A stretch of 64,000 nucleotides of DNA from Sanderia malayensis. Lineage: Eukaryota; Cnidaria; Scyphozoa; Semaeostomeae; Pelagiidae. Of the stretch, positions 53,101 to 64,000 are shown in pieces; position 1 is the stretch's first letter; every line of letters begins with the position of its first letter. Both the position numbers and the translations under genes were made by a program. Where the stretch lies: contig RQOL01000616.1 in NCBI GenBank assembly GCA_013076295.1, positions 5,918,392 to 5,982,391 on the forward strand, in the 5' to 3' direction. The notes under the pieces are model-generated. The model did not search any database. It had not been told where the DNA came from and was given only the letters and a program-made list of their open reading frames with translations.

Positions 53101-56100
53101 ATATACATCATTGTGGCATAACGCCCTTACAGTAAAATGCAATGCAAAAAGCAGTGTTCAATCTATTGCGTACCATCCTCTGGTCTGGTCGATACCTTCA
53201 GCAATGAAGTCGGCAGGAAACGCCTCTTCAAACCTTTGTTTATTCTCAAACGGATAATGTGACTGAGCGTAGGGCATACTAAAATAAAAAATATTACAAC
53301 TGACAATCCATAATAAAAAATACAGTAACACTCTTGAAATAAAAACTTAAAACGTAATTAAGCCCCGTATGGGACCTCATGGGGCTTCATAATTTTTGAG
53401 GTTCAACTAATTAGAGAGGGGGGATAACAGAAGGGGGTTAATAAAAAGGGGGCTAAATAGAGAGGGAACTTAATAAAGCTTATACGGTAGTTACTTTTAA
53501 ATGTCCAGATACCTATATACAATACCCACATACAATATAAAACAGACACAATACCCATACAATATTAAAGGTTTTGATCATTTGCAGTATATACCTTCCA
53601 CTTTCAAACCAGCAGTCGAATACCTCAGTTACCCTGCGAAGTACTCCGTTTCCTTTTTGCGATGGTATGGTAATACCATCAACGCTACAAAAGAAACAAA
53701 GCAAAAACTACTACATTGTCCCACAATATAGACCAAAGTGTGTTAAATTGATGAACCAAACAGTTGGGAGGGAGGAAAAATTAAAGGCAAGACATAAATT
53801 AAACAGTTGCAAATTATAGCCCGCAAATGCTACACAAATACTCTAATGCCTTGTAAATACTGTTTCCAAGAACCCACCAAGTAAAATTATGTTTCTAAAT
53901 GGTTTTTTCATCTTACCTTTCTCGGTGAAGATCAGACACTTTTACGCCAGACAACCTTTCGAGCTCATCAATCGAACCAACACAAACAACCTGGAGTGAA
54001 ATGAACACCAGTCTTAAATACATCAACACCCGTGCTTCAAAACAATTTCCACCGGTATTCCACAATGAAAAGCAGCCAAAGACGGGGGTAAGAGCTCGTA
54101 CTTACTTCTTTGAAATCTTCACTGACCCACAGGGGAATAGGAGTGCCCCAGTATCGGTTACGAGATATGTTCCAATCACGTGCATTCTCCAGCCAATTAT
54201 GAAATCGTTTCTCCTTTACAAATTCCGGAACCCTGGAAAATAATCGGGCAGTGATACATACATATATATACACTCGTATCGAAGTCTGTGTTTCGGTTTC
54301 CCGTAAGAGTGCTCAATAATTTTAAGTAGAGCTAGACATATACGAAGGAGAAAGGAGTCAAGAGACTAAACTCTGTATCTCTACAAGCCTATTTCGTGGT
54401 TTCCCACTCATCAGGAATATATACTTGTATCAATCGACATCTTCTGAAGAATGAGCCAATCACAAAACAAGCTTGTAGAGATGTTTGAAAACAGTTGTTT
54501 GATTTTTCCTAATCTAAGCATACTCGTATACAATACATACAGGGAAGATGTATATATAATACACAAGGTATGCTAAAACTCATTTCAAACAATAATCATA
54601 TATGGTAAATGTGTACTAAAGACATACCAGTAGCATTTCTTATTGTTAGCAAGCAATTTCTGAACGATGCCTTCAACTGCAACAAACCACCCTGGCACAG
54701 CTTTGTAAATAAGAGGAGTGTCAGACCTGCAATTGAAAATTCCATTCACTCATCAGTAAAGGTAGCTAATTCGTAGTGTGAAGAAATGGCCTCTACACGA
54801 ATCTCCACCACTCATCCCAATATCGTAAAGAAATAGATTCAGCCTTCTCTCACCTCCAACAGAACGGATAACTGTGCTTGATGTTGCTTTGGTGAATAAG
54901 ACGGCCGTTCTGCTTGAGCATCTTCACAATATGCTTGTCTGCATCCTGCACAATCACACATACAACAGAAACCATCAACAGAATGTAATACAGACTGCGT
55001 TAAAATCTTCTATGGTATTCAAAACAGATCAAAACTCAAAATCGACCTTTCCTAAAAGCTGTTTTGACACATATATACAGTCAACTCTGTCTAATTCGAA
55101 CACCCCGGGGAAGCGTGAAAATGTTCGAATTACAAAAAGTTCGAATTATAGAGGTTTGTTTTATAAAAATTGGTTCATTAGTGATCCTTGAAGGGACGGA
55201 GAATTTCGTTCGAATTACACGAGTTCGAACTATGCAGATTTGACTGTAATCTTGGATCAGTGTAAACTAAGGAGTACATATACTGAACCACGTGAGACCA
55301 ATGCCTTTGTGCATTGTAAAGGAGTGTCCGTTGTGTGGAAGGTTTTGCTGGGACAGTTTCAGACAAAATCCCCGGTTATTCGGAGCTGTCAAATCATTAA
55401 TGGAGGTTCCACTGTAGACACAACAAAATTTTGAATATATTACCTTGACATATTGATCCTTGAAGTCAGAAACAGGGTCAGTAAATAAACCACTGGCATC
55501 CACAGGACATGGCAGTTCGCCGCCTTTCTTGATCACACCACGTGCCATACACACTCTATAATCATCCTGAATTGAAAACATAAAATACACATCATATAAA
55601 CACCGTCAAAGCTTTCATGTCACTACACCCCCCGTGAACAGAACGTGCGATCAATTGTAAATCAATGCAATATCAAGACTGTGCGGGGTGAACCTGCTCT
55701 AACGAGCCATATTGTCAGGGCGTCCATGAGAAGCTACTCTTATTGCCGTTAACAATTACATTTGATTGACACACTATTCGATCATCTTAAATTTTACGCC
55801 GAGTTTTACTGCTTTGCTGCGTTAGAGAGAAAGAGAGAAAGTAGAAGTCTTTCCTTTTGAATGAAATAAGTTGTGTTATAATTCAAAATTATTATTTGCT
55901 CTTCAAAATAACTAGGAAGCTTGGAAAGCCAAAACCCCAGATATTATTATGCTACTCCCTTGACAAATTAGAAATTGCATTGAGAATCACCGACAAGCAA
56001 ACCAAAATAACGTGGGTAAAGACTATTACTACTGAAGATCTATTGTTTACCTCTCCAAATGCTGGAGCTGAATGGACGACGCCTGTACCACTATCATCAG

Positions 56101-59100
56101 TGACGTAATCATCGGCAAATATCTGAAAAGCTCCGTGTTCTCTCATCTACAAAACAAACCAGGTCATGGTTACATGAAGTACATCAGCCTACGCTCATCA
56201 AACCATGCTGACAATGATCAGTACAGTAATGACATTGACGACTCACGTTTTCAAAATATTTAAAAGGTGGGACATATTGTTTCCCTTGAAGACTGGCACC
56301 TTTAAACCTAGGCAACGAAAAAGTGGGGATTAGAAATAGCTCGAACTCAAAACAAACAGTAAATTCAAATGACGACTTCCCAAGATAAAAGACAAGCGAA
56401 TTAGATACCTTTCAAGGATGGTATACTCTGATTCTTTTTTAAACAGCGCCGCAAGTCTCGCTTCCATCATTATGTAAGTATTATTGGTCTTATTATCTGC
56501 AAAATAATAATATATAACACAGTGCTTTGAAAATCCATGCCGCCGTCCTAGTTGTCTTGCGGCTGCATGTAACATTTGATCTCTTTCATCAAGATCTCAG
56601 TTTCAATCTTACTTAAACAACAAGGGACTCTAAATAAATGGTTGAAATTTCGAAGAACTAGGGAAATCTCGTTGGAAAACTCTACTTTGTGTCTTCATTA
56701 ATAATAAACTAGACAAAGCACGAACTCCACTAATCTTGATACATATTAACGCATTTGGCAAGTAACATTGGAAAAAGCATTCAGCATACCATTAACTTTG
56801 ACGTAGTCAAGTTTGGGATTAACTACCAAAGCGAGGTTGCTGGGCAGGGTCCAAGGCGTGGTCGTCCATGCAATCATGCTGACGTCAGGACTTTCAACCA
56901 GTGGAAAACTGATGATCACTACAAAGATACAGCAATAACTAAGAAAGGAGCTTAAAGCGATCTCAAACCAGGTAAAACAGCATATATTAGTCACACATGA
57001 AAAGACAGGAAAGACGAGGCCAGAAATTTGTCCCCTTCACCATGTTGACAAATCGAAAAAGAAAATTTTATTCGTCGTACGAACCTGCCGGATCATTAAC
57101 TTCTTTGTAGTTCTGGTTGGATTCGAAGTTTGATAATGGCGTGTTGCATTTGGTTGAGTATGGCATAACCTACAATGACGCAATAGGTTCAATTAGCTTT
57201 TAGGTCAAAAAGCACAGCTGTACTTTACACTGAGGTAAGCAGCGATGCAATGAGAGTTGTTAAATGATCCTTACGCGAAAGCCTCTGTACACCATGTCCT
57301 TTTCAAATAATTGCTTGAACACCCACCTAGAGGATGAAAATGGTTAAATTTTAACAAAAATCTCAGACCACGTCATCTTCAGATGTGAAAGATTGTTTTG
57401 ATAGTGTTGAAAATTCAGAAGGTTCAGAAGCAAAAGATTACAATAAGAGCTCTATCGAATCCCAGGGAGGGGGGCATATTTAATTTTTGAGGTTCAAAGG
57501 GGGGTGGTGTATTAGAAGGGGGGATTAAATAGGGCCTTTACGGTATTCCAATGTTTTGCAGTTAAGCTTTCCACAATGATCAAGGTAACAAATATCACAC
57601 TGACTCACCACACAGACTCCATAAACCAAGGATACAGAGTTTTGTAATCATTTTCGAAATCAATCCATCTTCCTAATCGTTTGATGGTGAACTAGAATAA
57701 AAGATGCAAACAAATGACATACACTATAGTAGCTGAATAATGCATACAAACAAACGCAACACTTACACTGCAATAATCTGAAAGCAAAAGAAGGAGGTCA
57801 CAAGCAGAAACAAGCAAGGACAGAAGAGGATTGTGAAAATTCAAATATAGCATGGCTGCACATTGCACAGTGAACAGTACAGATTATTTAAGAGAGCTTT
57901 GAGACCACCGGCGCATACAGTTACTAGACCCTGGCAGCTTAGAGTGAGAGTACTATGGCTTACACTCAACTAACCTCCCATTCAGCAGAATATCTCATGA
58001 CAATCTTCCTGCATTCTTCATTGTACTTGTCAATTCCCATCTTCATGACATCTTCTGGACCCTGATACACAAGGCAATCAAGTTCTCAAATGGTAAAATC
58101 AGACACTATCTCATGGCATTTTGAAAAACATACTGTCTCTACTCTGATCAGCATAGAAAATTTATTCAACAACTCAAACAACTTTTTGATTATTTATGTG
58201 TTGAAAGTATTAAAAAAATGTCTGACAGACAGTTGAAACAACAATAATAATGATTGTACCTTTATTCCAAGTTTTTGGTCAATTTCAAACTCCTGCAATA
58301 AAAATTTTTTTATTTATCTTTTACAGCAAATAAAAATGTTCTGTCATTATTTTTGGTCAGCAATAGCTTAAAAGATGGACTAGATCAACAGCACAATCCA
58401 ACAACTTACGACTGGAAGACCATGACAATCCCAACCAAATCTTCGTTCAACATGAAATCCAGATTGATGAGCATGTCTTGTTACAATATCCTATGAAAAG
58501 ACACAAAAAAATAATGCACAATGAATTCCAAGAATAACATACATCCACAAACAGAATCACGAAAGGAGATGGGGCACCTAAAAGTAAAATGGTATCATCA
58601 CCTTAATTGTTCCTGCAAGAATGTGACCATAATGTGGCATTCCAGTTGCAAATGGTGGTCCATCATAAAATGTGTACCTGAAAAAAGATTATTCAAAAGA
58701 TTTCATGATCAAGTGTGCTTTGATGCAGAATAATACACTGGTACACTAGCTTATCCAGCCCTCTTAACCAGTATGTGCTTTAATTTTTGGACACCTTTCA
58801 CTTTCAGTTCAGAGTGTTCAGGGTATGAAGCAACCTGCCCCTCCCACTTGGTGGTCACAAAATCAGACACGCGTGCCCACATTCCAATTGCATTTTTCAC
58901 AGATGTGATGAATGGACGATGTTGTGATGATGCAATTACGTCATTGGTGTTTATTAAGGAAAGTCAGGTGGGCCACTGGTAAAAGACCGTCCCCAATTCA
59001 AAACAAAAGAATTATGAAAATAGATTTCAATTATGAAAAAATCTGTATTTTACCTGGGCTTTCCTTCAGACTGTTTCAGTGAAGTTTTGAAGGCATCTAG

Positions 59101-59337
59101 CTTATTCCAAAGCTCGATAATTTTTTCTTCTTCTTTTGGAAAATTGTGGTGCTCTCCAACTGACTTGGCCATATCGTCCTCCACGTGACTTCTACCATAC
59201 AATGAATTCGATAGTTTTCTGCAAAATCTTCTAGACAGCGACTGATGTGTATTCGAAAGAGCCGAGCAGACTGTAGATGGTGTAATCTTACTCCTGTAAA
59301 TTCCGTTCTTCAGACTGGACGAAAACAGAAAGGACAT
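47114..59337 (-). CDS. IARS1: Isoleucyl-tRNA synthetase, cytosolic type, with possible mitochondrial leader
   Basis: More than twenty exons on the minus strand. First exon 59054-59337 joins in phase 2 to 58602-58677, which carries [20 protein letters not shown] with the HIGH-type HYGH ATP site. Further on: editing-domain [12 protein letters not shown] (about 56850), [13 protein letters not shown] (about 56070), [12 protein letters not shown] (about 54140), FDCWFESG (about 53610), catalytic KMSKR (about 52895), [14 protein letters not shown] (about 52510), anticodon-binding region ([16 protein letters not shown], 51390) and a C-terminal extension ending in [10 protein letters not shown] and a Lys-rich tail. 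It charges tRNA-Ile and hydrolyses mischarged Val-tRNA. Eukaryotic-cytosolic in type throughout. Human IARS1 ends in two similar C-terminal repeats; only one is visible here. The first ATG (59337) follows an in-frame TAA and precedes a basic Ser/Arg-rich leader; a second in-frame ATG at 59172 begins the segment that aligns with human IARS1. Confidence 0.92.
49200..49375. repeat. Degenerate tandem AAATAGATAGCAGTA repeat
   Basis: Repeated TAGCAAATAGATAG / ACAAATAGAT words in an intron of IleRS, about 10-25 base units. Confidence 0.5.
53361..53489. repeat. Dispersed repeat, copy 1 (ends TACGGTA)
   Basis: Intronic in IleRS. Shares TAATTTTTGAGGTTCAA, G-rich TTAATA units and a terminal TACGGTA with the copy at 57461-57545, so the two are one family. 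The terminus also resembles the MITE at 7553-7715. Confidence 0.55.
55078..55246. mobile_element. 169-base MITE with CAGTCAA termini, TA target duplication
   Basis: Inverted ends CAGTCAACTCTG and CAGATTTGACTG (complement of CAGTCAAATCTG) flanked by TA on both sides. The interior repeats GTTCGAATTA/TTCGAATTAC words in both orientations. Intronic in IleRS. TA duplication suggests a Tc1/mariner-related source, by inference. Confidence 0.7.
57461..57545. repeat. Dispersed repeat, copy 2 (ends TACGGTA)
   Basis: Shorter relative of the element at 53361-53489, again in an IleRS intron and in the same orientation. Confidence 0.5.
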
Positions 59338-59525
59338 TTACAGCGGAGAAGAGTTTACTACAGCTCACGTTTCTTCTCCTTCAACATTGTTGCATCAGCA
59401 AAGCCTCGTAGTTGAAAGCAAAATGTGAAATCGAGGCTCCTTCTTAGGCCCACGGAAAGCGATGATAATTAATATCAACGGTCAAAATTAGGCAGTTGCT
59501 GTTGTCGTGAGTCGAGAAGCACAAA
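59338..59525. promoter_or_regulatory. Bidirectional promoter region, IleRS / NDUFA5
   Basis: Only 188 bases lie between the divergent start codons of IleRS (long form) and NDUFA5, so both promoters must share it. I see no TATA box. A cross-regulated pair of housekeeping/mitochondrial genes is a reasonable inference. Confidence 0.6.
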
Positions 59526-60557
59526 ATGGCTGGTCCACTGAAAAGGGTGAGCTAATTCATGGGCTTGTTTATTTATGCTGCTGTTTTACTATTTCAAATA
59601 TCTCATAAATGCGGTTCAATGAATTTTTTACTTTTAAATTACATGAATTTAATTGCATAATGTCAGTCAATTTTCTCTAATTCAATAGTTGTAATGATCC
59701 TAGAATATTTATAGGGGATTTAAAGGTTAATTTCATTCATGAAATACGTTTCTCTCTTGCAGTCGACATTCTTTGCTGGGCTGCAGGTAGCAACAAAGCC
59801 CCGTGAAGTAAGTAACTATAACTAGGAAGTTCAGGTCAATTTGAGGAGATGCAGAGAATTCTAATTTTCCATGACGATCATCACATCAGCACAAAGAAAC
59901 AAATACAATTCCTACTATACAATAGAGGTCTGTTGGTGTGTATCTTTGCAAAGTAAATGTATTTGTTGTTTTAGACTTTGCTGGGGCTGTACAATCAAAC
60001 AATGGCAGTGCTGAACAGAATGCCTGAAGATGCTCATTACAGAAAAGAGACTGAAAAATTGACACAGGACAGATTAAAATTAGTTCAACAGGTGATATTT
60101 TAAGCTCTCAAAATTAATCTCTCAGTAGTTCAACAAAACAGGAGTGCATATCATCATGCTACTTCATATCATCAACTCAACCAAGTTTTGTCAAACAGCT
60201 GTACATGCAGTGACCAATCGTATTTCATCAGTGGAGCCCTCAACATTGAGGTTGCTGATTAACTAATGTAGATGTAGATGTAGATGCTATTTATATACCT
60301 CGTTTGGAGATTTTAAGAAGACAATAACTATTTATCAAGACATAATAATTCTGAAATTTGACCTTGTGATAAAATCTTTTAACAATCTGCAGGAATCAGA
60401 TGTAAGCAAATTGGAAAGCTTAATCAATGACGGGCAGATTGAAGAAGTTATCATGCAGGCAAAGAGTGAGTTATCCTTAGCAGAGAAAATGGAAGAATGG
60501 AAAGCATGGGAGCCATTGCAAACTGAAGCACCACCTGGACAATGGAAATGGCCTTAG
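59526..60557 (+). CDS. NDUFA5: NADH dehydrogenase (complex I) subunit NDUFA5/B13
   Basis: Four exons: 59526-59546, 59763-59807, 59975-60091 and 60393-60557, all with GT-AG borders and continuous frame. The product of about 115 residues begins [17 protein letters not shown] and carries [49 protein letters not shown] and the family-typical C-terminus [21 protein letters not shown]5 is an accessory subunit on the matrix arm of mitochondrial complex I, roughly the same length in other animals. AATAAA at 60863 is a likely poly(A) signal. Confidence 0.95.
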
Positions 60558-60930
60558 TTGACTTTTCTTTCATATCTGATAATAATAACTATTGCTTAGT
60601 AAAAACAATGGTTGTTACCGTTTTTATTAATCTCTGTGTTCTTGTGTTTGCTGTGCGTGTTTGCTGTGCGTGTTTGCATGCTGAAATCAAAGCTGTTATT
60701 GCAATTTAATTGATAAAATCATTGACATGAGTGATAATTGTATCTTTTTTCCTATATTGTGTCACCTCTTTCTGGCAACTATCATGCTACTTACTGAACA
60801 TAATACCATCTGAAAATTTACACTATCCATATTCTTTATGTGCAAGTGCAATAACACACATGTAAATAAAACAGCATTAATATGTACACCCTATGATTGT
60901 TCACCTTTTAAAAAGAAAAGTTAATATTGT
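60558..60930. terminator. Convergent 3' ends of NDUFA5 and BBS7
   Basis: Tail-to-tail spacing of 373 bases. A plus-strand AATAAA lies at 60863, and a minus-strand AATAAA (TTTATT on plus) lies at about 60623, inside the NDUFA5 trailer. If both are used, the two mRNAs overlap at their 3' ends by roughly 240 bases. Contains a short GTTTGCTGTGCGT duplication at 60645-60675. Confidence 0.4.
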
Positions 60931-63900
60931 TTAGTTCCCTTGAAAGAACTCAATCAGTGTATCAAGGTCGTAATTATCCAAGATTTCCATCAATATGGAT
61001 ACTTTATTTTTCACATTCTGTCCCTAGATAAAATAAGCAATCAAAGATAAGTTACAGTAATTTGGCACTGCAATGCTACTGCAATGCTACTGAAAAGCAT
61101 AAGTAAGGGCATGGATGAAAATAGATGTTATCTTATGACAATGCAATTATGAGATTGTTAAAAAAACAATGGGGTTTTTTCAGTGCTTTGTTGAGAGTCA
61201 ACTAGTATCTGGAACCAGTGGGGAATTAATAAAATAAAAACTCAAACTTTGAGAAAGCCAAGAGAATTGTGTATCAATACCTTGAACTTGTTCTTGTCAA
61301 TGTATAAATCAGTAATCATGCCTAAAACAAATGAAAACACTTAGCAATGATTGACAATTAAAGCATTACTTACGCATGTATATATGTTTACACATAATAC
61401 CATGCTACTACCTATACTAAACACATAACAGACTTCATATACAAAGACGAAGAAAGCGTTTATGATATTCGAATTCGAATCTTACCATACAATCGTTCGA
61501 GGTGACATGGCTGTATTTTGAATTCTTCAAGAAGGCGTTCTGAGGATTCTAGTTTGACAAACACAACCATTAGTTACGATTTTCGTTAATACACCAATAT
61601 GAATCGGCACTTTAAGGAATATCGAACATAAAATCCCAAAAATATTGACTGAAAAGAAATCGATAAAGGAATTGACACGACTTACGGAGAATCTCCTGGT
61701 ATTCTTGTCCAAGAAAACTGATGTCATTCTCATACACCTGTAATTCCTAAAATAAAACAACTCTAATAATACTCATGCATAGAATACTGAGAGCATCTTA
61801 TAAAGACTGCATTGCTGAAAAGCGTTGCTTGTTGGTTCTATTCTTCGTTCCAACATCTCAAAAGAACATTCAACCCTCACAGGATTGTTTTAGCTTTTTT
61901 TGAAAATAAAAACTCTCAACCATACCTTTAGTCCATCGATAAGTTGGACCTTCTTTGCCAAAAGAAGTTGATGATCAAGTTTGGGATGAATTCGTTTCAA
62001 AACATTTGGAATAGAATCCTCGTTAAGCTCTGCGAATAAATTTAAATATAAGCATCACATACAATAATAACACAATAAATTGCCTGATTAGTGCGCAAGC
62101 ACGAAACTCAGAGTTGCAGCGAATCATGCGTCTTTTTCACTGAGTAGCGCTTAATTCTATATACCGCTCTACACATATGTGTATTGAGCACTATTCAACG
62201 GTGTTTGCTGAAAATTCCTCTTATTGTTACAACAAAAATCAATAATTATTTGTCTTCTTCCCAAATAAAGCGAATTACTAACAACGAAAACAATGCCAGA
62301 ACCCTAAGAAGTAGTGTTACGTCATCGCATCGTATACATATTTAGGTGGTGTTCTACCAGAGTATCAATCTTTCAAGCAACATACATTTTTATCTTTGAA
62401 TTTTATCCGTAGCAAGAAAGATAAAGAAGGTCAGCAAGAGAAGATGTATGGACAGCTATGAAGATCAAGCCCTCCTAACAACTCTGAAAGCGAGAAGAGT
62501 GAAAAACCATGATCGAGGATATAATTCAAGTGAAATCAACACACCGTAGGACATATTGAGATTGATTTTCTTCTTTGTTGCTTCCTTTGACAGAACATCC
62601 TTGAGTATAGATATTGTTGAGATGTTATCTGCCCGGAAGATTGCCTGTCCCTTCCTGACGATAGAAACAAAACTGGGCATAAATAAATGAACTAAAACAC
62701 ATCCTGATTAAGCCATGAAATGCACAAACCAAGTTGCATTCAATTAAAACCAATTCACAATACGAACTTGTAATTGCATTCAAGATGCGTTTCCAGAAAC
62801 GTCGACATGAAATTGAATGTTACTTCATCTCCAGCTGGGGTCCTTAAACAATAAGTTTATATCAGGTAAGCACAGTTGGTTGAGAAAATGATATATCAGA
62901 TGTTAAACTACATGTAAGTAAAGCTGCACTTCATGAATGCTATTTCAACTACTTCAAAATCAAAACAGTAGAGTTCAGGTACAACGAACTTGAAGAGACC
63001 AAGAATATTTTATGACATCGACGTTTGTTGGTTAAACTGAAGGAAAACTGTGCTATATTAAGCAGTTCATGAGATCAGGCAATGAGTACATTATTCCAAG
63101 AAATTCTTAACCCCCGCCATAAATACGAATTCCACAGTGTTCACCTATTGATCATGTGCTCATTGCAGGGGGTCACGCGCCTCGTGTATTATTAGGTTCA
63201 ACAACATACCGTTCGGGAACTTCAGGTAAGACCATTGTTATCCACGAATGCACCTCGGATAGGCTGAATGCACCAGTCAATCTCAATGTGTTATACGGCC
63301 TAAAAAGTATAAATTAATTGACATAGAATAAAATATTAAACAACTCTTGTCAAGGACAAAAGAGCAAAGTTTTTGGACAAGCATCTTTCAATTCAAAGCA
63401 AAAACCGTACCGTTGAAAAAGAGCCAACAAGACCAGCATGGAGTGACAAATTATATCGAACATCGTATACTAACCACATACAGACAGTAAAATGGACATA
63501 TACTGACCACATGTTGACGGTAAACTGGGCATATACTAAATGACCTACAGACCGTAAAATGGACATATACTATCCACATATACCCACATACTGACAGTAA
63601 ACTATGCATATACAAAATTTTGCTTTTAAGTTTACCTGTCTTCGTCAAACACGTGGGTTCTTTGATGCAATGACAATGGTTTGACTTGATATTGTCGAAC
63701 CTGGCATGTCTTCGGTTGAATTCGCGGTGTAACATAGGCTTGTATAATGCCATGCTGTCCTTCGATGGTTCGTATCTACAATAGCAAGGCAATCAAATAT
63801 GATAGAGCCATACAAGTCAAAATACTCTTGCTAGGATCATGTTACCCACTGTAAAGGAACTGTTATAATGCTCAAAATGTCTTATCGACACTTAAAAACG

Positions 63901-64000
63901 GATAACGATTTGTTAGCATGGTATGCCATTTACCTTGAGTTCAAGTCTTGTCGTATTAGCTTGACATCGATAAGTCGCCAGCAAAAAGTTTCCACCCTGA
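60931..64000 (-). CDS. BBS7: Bardet-Biedl syndrome 7 protein (BBSome subunit), C-terminal portion
   Basis: Minus-strand gene entering from the right edge. Exons seen: from about 63934 to the edge ([18 protein letters not shown]), about 63637-63775 ([33 protein letters not shown]), about 63212-63300 ([19 protein letters not shown]), about 62760-62847, about 62543-62675 ([20 protein letters not shown]), 61926-62030 ([14 protein letters not shown]), 61686-61745, 61486-61550, 61282-61321 and 60931-61023 ([17 protein letters not shown], stop). Similarity to human BBS7 is very high in every exon. BBS7 forms the BBSome with BBS1/2/4/5/8/9/18, which moves receptors out of cilia; the visible part covers the GAE, platform and C-terminal helical regions. 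The N-terminal beta-propeller is outside the window. Its presence means the organism has a conserved ciliary trafficking system. Confidence 0.94.
63460..63612. repeat. Degenerate tandem repeat in a BBS7 intron
   Basis: Three or four copies of a unit containing GACAGTAAAATGGACATATAC and ACCACAT, about 40-60 bases each. Confidence 0.6.

Noticed and set aside
1..64000. CRISPR arrays, bacterial operons, ribosomal or transfer RNA genes
   Set aside because: Tandem repeats present are degenerate minisatellites without constant spacers; no tRNA cloverleaf or rRNA core was recognised by eye, though a tRNAscan-SE run would be decisive.

Overview
The window is animal nuclear DNA. It is AT-rich, has many short coding exons with GT-AG introns, and is strewn with small inverted-repeat elements. 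The gene set (Fe65-type adaptor, NSUN7, LMO7/LIMCH1-like LIM protein, VGLL4, isoleucyl-tRNA synthetase, NDUFA5, BBS7) is metazoan. No coding homology fixes the phylum. An early-branching marine invertebrate, probably a cnidarian, is my best guess. It rests on dispersed-repeat styles and on the mitochondrial-looking leader of the cytosolic-type IleRS, which fits the known loss of mitochondrial aminoacyl-tRNA synthetases in cnidarians. It is not proven. No bacterial operon, CRISPR array or convincing tRNA/rRNA gene was found.

Layout: 1-3759 (-) is the 5' part of a gene with repeated PARP10/14-type RRM-like domains, running off the left edge. 4587-5088 (+) is a two-exon glutaredoxin whose active-site cysteine codon is an in-frame TGA, making it a candidate selenoprotein. 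5895-18488 (-) is an Fe65/APBB-like adaptor with WW, two Fe65 PTB domains and an unexpected third PTB. 18489-22563 holds no gene I can support. 22564-26765 (-) is NSUN7. 27894-46008 (-) is a C-terminal LIM protein whose 5' exons interleave with VGLL4 (+, 41339-44499). 47114-59337 (-) is cytosolic-type IleRS with a possible alternative mitochondrial start. 59526-60557 (+) is NDUFA5, head-to-head with IleRS across 188 bp. 60931-64000 (-) is the C-terminal half of BBS7, tail-to-tail with NDUFA5 and open at the right edge.

The genes do not form one pathway. The main biological points are the TGA-containing glutaredoxin, dual-start IleRS, three-PTB Fe65, NSUN7 lacking the motif VI cysteine, the interlocked LIM/VGLL4 pair, and two DNA elements with several-hundred-base inverted termini inside introns of the LIM gene. 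Exon limits were read by eye from splice consensus, reading phase and family similarity. Those given for NSUN7, VGLL4, NDUFA5, glutaredoxin and the LIM gene were checked for phase; many IleRS and BBS7 limits were not resolved individually.
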